Positions 63,123 to 64,000 of a DNA stretch of 64,000 nt are shown here, in pieces (within the stretch, counting starts at the first letter, position 1; every line of letters begins with the position of its first letter). The DNA lies in contig NC_088790.1 of NCBI RefSeq assembly GCF_949628265.1, positions 12,280,545-12,344,544 on the forward strand, given 5' to 3'. Below the pieces are notes generated by a model that had not been told where the DNA came from, did no database searches, and worked only from the letters and a program-made list of their open reading frames with translations. The translations under genes and the position numbers were made by a program. Source of the DNA: Cloeon dipterum (Eukaryota > Arthropoda > Insecta > Ephemeroptera > Baetidae).

Positions 63123-64000
63123 ATAAAATATAAAATTCGTTCTCCCCTTCAACATTAAAAGGAATGTTCCAAGAAATTGTTATCTTGTGTAGAAGCTAGT
63201 TTGACGTCTGTGCAAGAGGCATTTTGACTATTTTTCTGCACACTACACGGTTGAGTTCAAGTATTGATTGCTTCTGTCACAAATATCAGAAATCTGACAG
63301 GAGCATAGAAAAGGATCTAACTGCACTTCAGCGGTCCGCTTTGTTTGCCGTCGCACTCAAGTTATCTTCTATACGTGTTGTGTGAATCTGCTTGATGCAA
63401 CCTGCAGTACACCGGAGTAGTGCATCTAGCATAAATATGCTATCTTTAAACTATAGTATTTTGCATTCAGCAGTTTGCGTTTTGACACTGCAACGATTAA
63501 ACTAATTATGGCGCTCTTAAATGATTTTTATCAAATAATTCTCTCCCAGACGCCTACCACCTGTGAAAGTGGAAATGAAATGGGTCAGTAGCTAACAGTG
63601 GTTTTTAATCAAATTTCCCGCATACCTCCTCAAAGCTAGCAGATATGAAAAATAAATAACTGTACAGTTGAATAACAAACAGAAAAAATGGTTAAAATTT
63701 CCAGTCATACTGAGTTGCCATTTCAATATTGCATTCAGTTACTAATTGAATTACAACAATACTCTGTTTCAGAAAATTTTCTGTGTGCAAAAATAAACTT
63801 TTATTATTTTAAAATTTTCATTAGTTTCTGCAAATTGGTACGTCCTAAAATACCCTAAAAGAAAATCTAAATACAGATACAAATACCGTTTTTTCAAATG
63901 AATATTTGATGATTGTGTCCATGAAACATTTTTATGCACGGTTTTAAAATGTAAGAATGTTAGAAATTCTTTTTAATATATTATGTTTTTGCCTAATTTT
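63123..64000. other. Right-hand flank
   Basis: AT-rich DNA. No gene, RNA or repeat was recognised. Confidence 0.4.

Noticed and set aside
1-64000. tRNA, rRNA, CRISPR, operon-type or bacterial features
   Set aside because: None was seen. Spliced genes, TATA boxes and AT-rich spacers mark this as animal nuclear DNA. The A/B-box-like motifs belong to the SINE.

Overview
This window is nuclear DNA of an insect. The background is AT-rich and mostly non-coding, and GC-rich exons sit in it as islands. Coding sequence was recovered by joining exons through GT/AG sites in matching phase. All ten multi-exon models that end in the window have a CDS length divisible by three.

The core of the window (about 1.7-60.3 kb) is part of an Osiris (Osi, DUF1676) gene cluster, which is specific to insects. 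I model nine Osiris or Osiris-like genes, all on the minus strand, called A to J here (G is not an Osiris gene). A is 1719-4913, B 10739-12540, C 21961-24696, D 28164-29186, E 39279-42251, F 45669-47994, H 51948-54226, I 55659-57236 and J 58870-60266. Seven of them (A, B, D, E, H, I, J) have the canonical layout: signal peptide, a two-cysteine motif, a DUF1676 region ending in amphipathic LPxx-type sequence, then a long hydrophobic segment and a variable tail that usually ends in an AQxLAY-like motif. C and F are short, divergent members that lack the middle region. In every one of the nine, the exon carrying the hydrophobic segment is entered by a phase-1 intron inside a Gly/Ala codon just before a basic cluster (RGKxKK type). 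The cluster therefore looks like duplicated copies of one exon module. Most genes have a TATA-like box 30-75 bp before the start codon.

Inside the cluster, on the same strand (48572-50806), is an unrelated secreted protein, G. It has a signal peptide, a CBM14/peritrophin-A chitin-binding domain, a long Thr-Ser mucin-like repeat and a cysteine-rich C-terminus. Osiris proteins are linked in flies to secretion of cuticle and apical matrix, so a chitin-binding mucin here fits a shared cuticle/matrix theme (inference).

At the left edge (20-1022, minus strand, continuing off the window) is the 5' part of a type II membrane protein resembling glycosyltransferase family 92 (DUF23). The rest is introns and large intergenic spaces with scattered GC-rich islands, and mobile-element debris. 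This includes a probable tRNA-headed SINE family with one full, one diverged and one truncated copy. The right end (60.9-63.1 kb) holds a MITE, two fold-back elements and a candidate non-autonomous DNA transposon, lying just upstream of the last Osiris gene. The insect order and the Drosophila Osi numbers could not be assigned from sequence alone.
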